Made by a program: the position numbers and the translations under genes. This document shows positions 7,500 through 11,869 of a stretch of DNA of 11,869 nucleotides, piece by piece. This DNA is from Larix sibirica (Eukaryota > Streptophyta > Pinopsida > Pinales > Pinaceae), in the NCBI GenBank assembly GCA_004151065.3, contig NWUY0300086526.1, forward strand, positions 4,760 to 16,628, in the 5' to 3' direction. The first letter of the stretch is position 1. Each line of letters opens with the position of its first letter. Below the pieces are notes generated by a model. The model saw only the letters and a list, made by a program, of their open reading frames with translations. It had not been told where the DNA came from and ran no database searches.

Positions 7500-9479
7500 A
7501 TTGCACCAGAAGGTTTCCCATGGTGCGTTAGTATGAGTGATCCATCTCCACCACACTTTCTCCCCACAAACTATGTTGAGTCTTTCAAGGTCACGCAAGC
7601 CCAGACCTCCATCTTTTCTAGGTTGACAGAGAGTGTCCCAGTCCATGCGTGGCCATTTATGGTGATTTGATGTGCTTCCCCATAAAAAGGATCTTTGGAT
7701 ACTGCGAATTTATTTTATCACAGATTTTGGAGTTGCCAAGACTGAGAGTAAATATAGTGGCAGAGCCTGTAATACTGATTTAACTAAAACCAATCTTCCA
7801 GGGAAATTTAGAGCACGCAACGACCAAACCGACAATTTCTCCTTCATTTTGTTTAGGAGCTTTTCCCATGATACCTTTTTCAAAACAAAGACTGATAAGG
7901 GTGCTCCAAGAAGTTTGGAAGGAAGGGAGCTTCATTGGAAGCCCAAAACACGAAGTATATTTATTTGGGTAATAGGAGGGGTGTGGAAGAAAAAAACTTG
8001 AGATTTGTCCTCATTGATTTTTAACCCAAAAGCTTTGAGGAAGATGTTTAAACCTTTCTTCAGCTATCTAGCTCCCTGTACCGATGAGTGCCCTGCGAGG
8101 AGCGTATCATCCACAAATTGTTGATGTGTCAAGGTATTTTCATAAGGTGTAAAATAGAGGCCTTTAAGAGTCTGTTGGTGCACCATGTGTGAGATAAGAT
8201 GGCCCAGAACCTCATTCATTAAAACAAATATGAAAGGGGATAGGGGGTCTCCCTGTCTAATACCTCGCAATGATTTAAAAACATCTGTAGGGGTTCCATT
8301 AATAAGAATTGAGAAGAAAGTTGACGATGCTAGATTTTCTATCCATCGAATCCAATTGTCTCCAAAGCCAAAGGAGATCGTTATCTCCCTCATGATTTTC
8401 CAATCGAGTTTATCATAGGCTTTTGACAGATCCAGTTTTAGCATCATTCCTGCCTTTTTGGTCACTTTGAGGGACTGTAAAACTTCATGAGCTAAAATTA
8501 TTCCATCTAAAATTTGTCTTCCTTCCACAAACCCCGATTGTTCTGGAGAGATCAGTGTAAGAAGGAGCGGTTTGAGACAATTAGACAAAACTTTAGTGAT
8601 GATTTTGTAAATAATATTGCACAAAGCTATAGGTATAAACATACCTGGGCTATTAGCGATTGCATTTTTAGGTATCATAGTTAGGAAGGTAGAGTTAAGA
8701 GCCGGTAGAACTCCCCACATTTTCCTGGATTCCTCCACTACTTCCAAAACCTCAAGCTTAATCAAATTCCAAAAGTGGTGAAAAAAATTAATGGTGAAAC
8801 CATCAGGACCTGGGGATTTTCCATTTGCAATTTGGTTAATTGCTTCCTCCACTTTCTGCATGGTTATTGGTCTTATCAGCATCGCATTTTTCTCAGCAGT
8901 AACCAAAATGGGGATGACCCTTTTGATTTCCCTCATGGCTTTGGCCCTGTCAATAATTGGTTCTGTAAGCAGAGATTTGAAATGGGAGATCATTTCTTTT
9001 TCAATGTCTTCATGAGTATCCAGTATCTGACCATTTTGAGTTTTCAGATTGGTAATGTGGTTATGGTGTCTATGTTGAATGGTTGCTCAATGAAATAATT
9101 TAGTATTTTTGTCCCCATCCTTCAACCATTGATTCCAATATTTTTGTTTCCAGAGTATTTCTTCTTGTTTTTCCCATTTATTGAGTTGCTCTGAGACATA
9201 CTTTTCCTTGTGGTAGAGATCCTCTGTGATTCCCTCTAGCATGACGTTTTCTGAATATTTTCCATTTGTTGTTCTAACTTGGATTTTTCCTGAAAAAATA
9301 TTTTTGAAAACCTCTCTGTTCCAAGTCTTCAGTTTAAGTTTAAGAAGTTTCAATTTATATTGAAATTGGTACATCTTTGTGCCTTTGGGAGGGGAAAGAG
9401 TCCGCCACCAGGTCTCCATTTGGGTGTGGAAATCAGGATGTGTTAGCCAAAACTGCTCAAAATGAAACGACCTCTTCAC
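7500..9479 (-). pseudogene. ORF2 linker and reverse transcriptase domain, copy B
   Basis: From 9479 to 9090 the frame gives the Lys/Trp-rich linker (FEQFWLTHPDF through WLKDGDKNTKLFH). A TGA at 9087-9089 precedes the reverse transcriptase. Numbering from Met 8993, visible blocks are NGKSPGPDG (58-65), IPIALCNIIYKIITKVL (120-136), SPEQSGFVEGRQI (149-161), catalytic motif A LKLDLSKAYDKLDW with Asp 188, RGIRQGDPLSPF (243-254), and motif C QQFVDDTLL with the catalytic Asp pair at 295-296 (8106-8111). FxDD in place of YxDD is usual for plant L1. After TAG 8064-8066 the frame continues with FGLKINEDKSQVFFF, LGAPLSVFVLKKVSW, LNFPGRLVLVKSV and KDGGLGLRDLERLN, the thumb and C-terminal region. The 309-codon core is uninterrupted, so this is the best preserved part of the element. 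Confidence 0.92.
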
Positions 9480-9489
9480 TCTGATCCCT

Positions 9490-10206
9490 ATGTTACTCCA
9501 GACTAAATTAATCAGTCAGTGGTATGAGCCTGCCATTGCAAGGGGTCGAGAAACCAGGGCCCCACCAAATAACATAATGCTCTCCGAAATAAGAAATCTA
9601 CCCAGCTGGGCTACTACATGGTGTTCCCCTCCCCTTCTATTATTCCAGGTAAATTCACCACTCCCCATGCCTATGTTCACCAGGTGACTAGAATTAATGA
9701 ATTCATTGAATAAAATACCCTCTTGAGTTAGAAGTCTTCTGCCTCCTTTTTTTTTCAGTAAGAGAGTGGATTAAATTAAAATCGCCTCCAATAATCCAGT
9801 GGTTCCCTTCGAAATCCTCCCTCATTATGTTTAGACTATTTAGAAAGTTTCTTTTATGAGAGTAACTACTTGGAACATACACATTTGTAATGATTCCCCG
9901 AGCGATTGTTCCTAGGATATGGAATTCTGTCGATAGACTAAAGGTCGTTGAAACAAAATTATCAATATGAACCTAACTGGGATCCCAAAGGATCGCCAGT
10001 ACACCTGCTTTCCCTATTGCATATATAGCCATAGTATGACAATTTATCCAAAGATTACTAGCCTTAACGATCAGTTGTCCCTCCGACCATTTTGTTTCTT
10101 GTAAAAAAACTATAGAAGGTTTCTCCATTATGATCTTCCTTTTCAGTGATTTGTTTTTTTGAAGGCCATTGGATCCCCGTATATTCCAGGATAGAATATT
10201 CATCAA
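9490..10206 (-). pseudogene. ORF2 endonuclease domain (EEP/APE-like), inactive, copy B
   Basis: This is the N-terminal domain of ORF2, which in L1 elements nicks the target DNA to prime reverse transcription. Visible family motifs are LSWNIRG near the start, FLQETKW with the metal-binding Glu, WIIGGDFNLI with the GDFN signature, and GEFTWNNRRGG. A TAG at 9973-9975 interrupts it, and the A9 run at 9747-9755 shifts the frame directly after the GDFN region. The usual SDRFL-like Asp reads Gly (QLGRFLIS), and the SDHW motif near the end reads GSYH followed by TGA (9516-9518), so the conserved Asp is Tyr. The nuclease would be dead. Confidence 0.87.
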
Positions 10207-10264
10207 GAAATATATCTTAAAGTGAGTAAGGCCTCCTGAATCGTGGGATACTATCCTGAATCCA

Positions 10265-11700
10265 CTAGATGAGCCCCAACTTCTCCAATATGTTCTCTAT
10301 TAGTCTTTCTTCCCCTCTTCGTTCCTCCATATTTATTTTTGCGTTTAGTCTCTTTGACCTTTAAGGGTCCAATACCAAGACCCAAAGTAGGTTTGGTTTT
10401 AAGAATAGCCTCTTTTAGGATTTGGAGTTATTTGGATGGGATATAAAGAACATCCTTTTTTCGGCATGCCTATTTGATGTCATCCAGATCCAAATCCCCA
10501 TTTCCATTTCATCTCCATCCTCTTCCATTTTTTCCCCTTCTGGTGGATTTTAAGGTTGAGTGTATATCTTGTTGGGTTCCCCTGTTTTGGGGGTTGAAAG
10601 CTCCAAAAAATTAGGTTGAGTCTGTTGTTCCTCAGGAGGAGTCGACAAGTCTCTTGTAGTTTGCTCCAAAACAATAAAACTGTTTGACGTGTTCGCTTTC
10701 TTACTTAGGTATGTACCATTGTGATTCCTTCCAGTTCTTTTCCTGTTGGTAACTTTAACAAAAAATTATGTATCTGTTTCCTCCTTGGTTTTGTCAGAGC
10801 TTGGCTCCGCTTTTGATTTTATATGGAAATCCCAGACCAGATGTCCATGCATATGGCAACGACGACATCGAAATGGGATATGATCATAATCTAGGGTTTG
10901 AAACCTCTCAAAGTCTTCCCACATGAGGTTAATCCCCTTAGGGATATCCTTTGAAATATTCATATAGGCACAGATTCTGGAATAAGAAACATACCTTCCT
11001 TTTTTGGTGATTTCTGAGGTCTTTACAAATTGTCCAAGAGACTTCCTATCACCTCCAGGATTTATGGGTCCTAATATTCAGTGGGAAGTGAGCATAATCG
11101 GATCCATACTGGGGCGATGGATAAGTCTTCCTTGTCCGGATTAAAATGATCACTCCAAGTTATGAGGTAGAGGCCAGCTGAATAGTAGAAATAAGGTCCT
11201 CCTTCGAGAATCCTCTCCCGATATTCAACATTGAAGAACACCACTGTGAAGAAACCCTTTGAGCCTAACAAAAGATCGAAGTGGCCCTTAGGCTTCCAGG
11301 TTGAGTTAATCCACCATATCAGGTCTTTTTTCAGACGACGAGATGCCTATAAACTTTCCAATAAGGGCGTGATCCGCCATGTGTTGTATTTTCTCTCTGA
11401 TTCTCGTAGGATTCACTGTAATGGCAGGGATATTGGCCGATTTTGGGATGCAGGATCCTTGACTGGGAAGCCCTTGAGAGGATTTTTGTTTTGTAACAGG
11501 ACCTCCTAATCTCTCTCCTCAGATTCCATCTTCATTCACAGTTAATTTAGAACCCTCTTGGTGTTGCTTTTTTTTTGGTAATGGAGGAGGGGCTGCCCCC
11601 CCCCCACTAGTCATCCCAAGAAATTATCAGTCTGCAAATCTGCGTGAAAACCTTGCTTCCTTCCTAAAGTTGTGGATCGACCATTCTTCCTTTCTGACAT
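10265..11700 (-). pseudogene. LINE ORF1: DUF4283 and zinc-knuckle protein, copy B
   Basis: ORF1 encodes the RNA-binding, gag-like protein of the element. The best start is ATG 11698-11700 (MSERKNGRSTTLG), 57-71 bp after the hairpin and inverted-repeat arm. The order is a basic, Pro-rich N-terminus; TRIREKIQHMADHALIGKF; DUF4283 core WINSTWKPKGHFDLLLGS, FFTVVFFNVEYRERILEGGP, IAPVWIRLCSLPTEY; TKKGRYVSYSRICAYMNIS; QTLDYDHIPF; then the knuckle CRRCHMHGHLVWDF (10867-10826). The knuckle spacing is C-x2-C-x4-H-x4 but the fourth ligand is Phe (10826-10828), so zinc binding is broken. An acidic tail ends ENILEKLGLI before TAG 10265-10267. Damage includes TGA 11611-11613, slippage at the C10/G10 run, a frameshift near 11330, TAG 11071-11073 and TAA 11065-11067 after SLPTEY, a frameshift near 11040, and TAA at 10766-10768. 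Confidence 0.87.
11596..11605. repeat. C10 homopolymer run inside LINE ORF1
   Basis: Ten consecutive C (G on the coding strand). The coding frame before and after the run differs, so length change in this run, biological or by sequencing, explains one ORF1 frameshift. Confidence 0.8.
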
Positions 11701-11720
11701 AGCATGTAAATATCATATCC

Positions 11721-11753
11721 ATTTCAATGTTCTTTCTAAAAAACACATTGAAA
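11721..11753. repeat. 10-bp stem hairpin in the LINE 5' leader
   Basis: ATTTCAATGT (11721-11730) is the exact reverse complement of ACATTGAAAT (11744-11753), with a 13-nt loop. The second arm lies inside the right arm of the 29-bp inverted repeat. It sits just upstream of the ORF1 start on the minus strand, so it would form in the 5' leader of the LINE transcript. A role is not shown. Confidence 0.7.
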
Positions 11754-11766
11754 TTGAGATTGTACT
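11738..11766. repeat. Right arm of the 29-bp perfect inverted repeat
   Basis: Exact reverse complement of 11-39, extending by one base to 11767. It lies 38 bp upstream of the LINE ORF1 start codon (minus strand) and overlaps the hairpin. The outer edge reads GATTGTAC followed by TA, mirroring TA followed by GTACAATC on the left. Confidence 0.9.
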
Positions 11767-11869
11767 ATGCTGTTCTTCCCTTCCTTTGTCAAAAGAAGTT
11801 TAATAAGTTTTTTTTCCAAGGTATGGACTATTTTGGATTCCTCAACTATTATTGCACATGAAGCGGTGT
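11767..11869. other. Right flank, unassigned
   Basis: Short T-rich sequence with no recognised feature. It may be further 5' leader of LINE copy B or the flank of its insertion site; the window ends before this can be decided. Confidence 0.4.

Larger units (their letters stand above)
5828..10206 (-). pseudogene. LINE ORF2 polyprotein, copy B (endonuclease-RT-zf-RVT-RNase H)
   Basis: The frame starts at ATG 10206 (MMNILSWNIRG, the usual start of plant L1 ORF2) and would end at TAA 5828-5830, about 1460 codons. It stays in one frame over long distances. One frame runs from about 9745 to 7500, broken only by stops at 9516-9518 (TGA), 9087-9089 (TGA), 8064-8066 (TAG), 7932-7934 (TGA) and 7710-7712 (TAA). 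A second runs from about 7495 to 6490 with stops at 7360-7362, 7096-7098 and 6697 among others. A third runs from 6511 to 5828 with stops at 6251 and 6044. Frameshifts lie at the A9 run (9747-9755), near 7495 and near 6490. It would have made the target-nicking and cDNA-synthesis enzyme of the element. Confidence 0.88.
5809..11766 (-). mobile_element. Nearly full-length plant L1-type LINE, copy B
   Basis: The element reads right to left: a 5' leader, ORF1 (11700 to 10265), a 58-bp spacer, ORF2 (10206 to 5828), then about 20 bp to the end of similarity with copy A at 5809. The two-ORF layout with DUF4283 and a zinc knuckle in ORF1, and endonuclease, reverse transcriptase, zf-RVT and RNase H in ORF2, is the known plant L1 plan. 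The length of about 6 kb fits an almost complete copy. The true 5' end is not resolved: 11766 is the outer edge of the inverted-repeat arm, and the leader may run past the window. No poly(A) tail and no clear target-site duplication were seen. Stops, frameshifts and lost key residues make it inactive, although the damage is modest. Confidence 0.88.

Noticed and set aside
7672-9098. Plus-strand open frames in the LINE region (7672-8001, 8185-8418, 8775-9098, 8791-9015)
   Set aside because: They are antisense to the clearly identified reverse transcriptase and linker.
324-11836. A 12-bp direct match GGACTATTTTGG at 324-335 and 11825-11836, near both ends
   Set aside because: A few matches of this length are expected by chance in a 12-kb window, and the flanks do not extend it.

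Overview
The window looks like a decayed, repeat-rich stretch of a land-plant nuclear genome. The evidence is non-LTR retrotransposons of the plant L1 type, with a DUF4283/zinc-knuckle ORF1 and an ORF2 carrying endonuclease, reverse transcriptase, zf-RVT and RNase H. These are embedded in AT-rich, stop-filled sequence. No intact host gene, rRNA, tRNA or CRISPR array was recognised. A large-genome plant, possibly a gymnosperm, is an impression from the style of the RNase H domain and is not proven.

Layout. Bases 11-39 carry one arm of a perfect 29-bp inverted repeat whose partner lies at 11738-11766. Bases 410-1282 (minus) hold an unrecognised reading frame of about 290 codons broken by one TAA. 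Bases 1298-2073 (minus) are the 3' fragment of a LINE (copy A: RNase H and 3' end), stopping at a two-base N gap at 2074-2075. Bases 2076-3767 (plus) are a heavily mutated 3' part of a different LINE (copy C: zf-RVT, RNase H, 3' UTR, short A tail). Bases 3768-4036 are AT-rich with a CT microsatellite, and 4037-4211 hold three tandem copies of a 59-bp unit. Bases 4212-5808 are unassigned; the minus strand shows short Gly/Ser/Tyr-rich open pieces that may be a degraded pseudogene.

From 5809 to at least 11700 (minus) lies a nearly full-length LINE (copy B). It has ORF1 (11700 to 10265), a 58-bp spacer, then ORF2 (10206 to 5828). Its frames are easy to follow, but stop codons, a few frameshifts and losses of key residues show it is dead. 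Copies A and B share about 770 bp and belong to one family.

The proteins of copy B would once have worked together: ORF1 binds RNA, and ORF2 nicks the target, reverse transcribes the RNA and removes it from the hybrid. The most puzzling item is the 29-bp inverted repeat almost at the window ends, flanked by TA, whose right arm lies just upstream of copy B's ORF1. No clearly new biological system was found.
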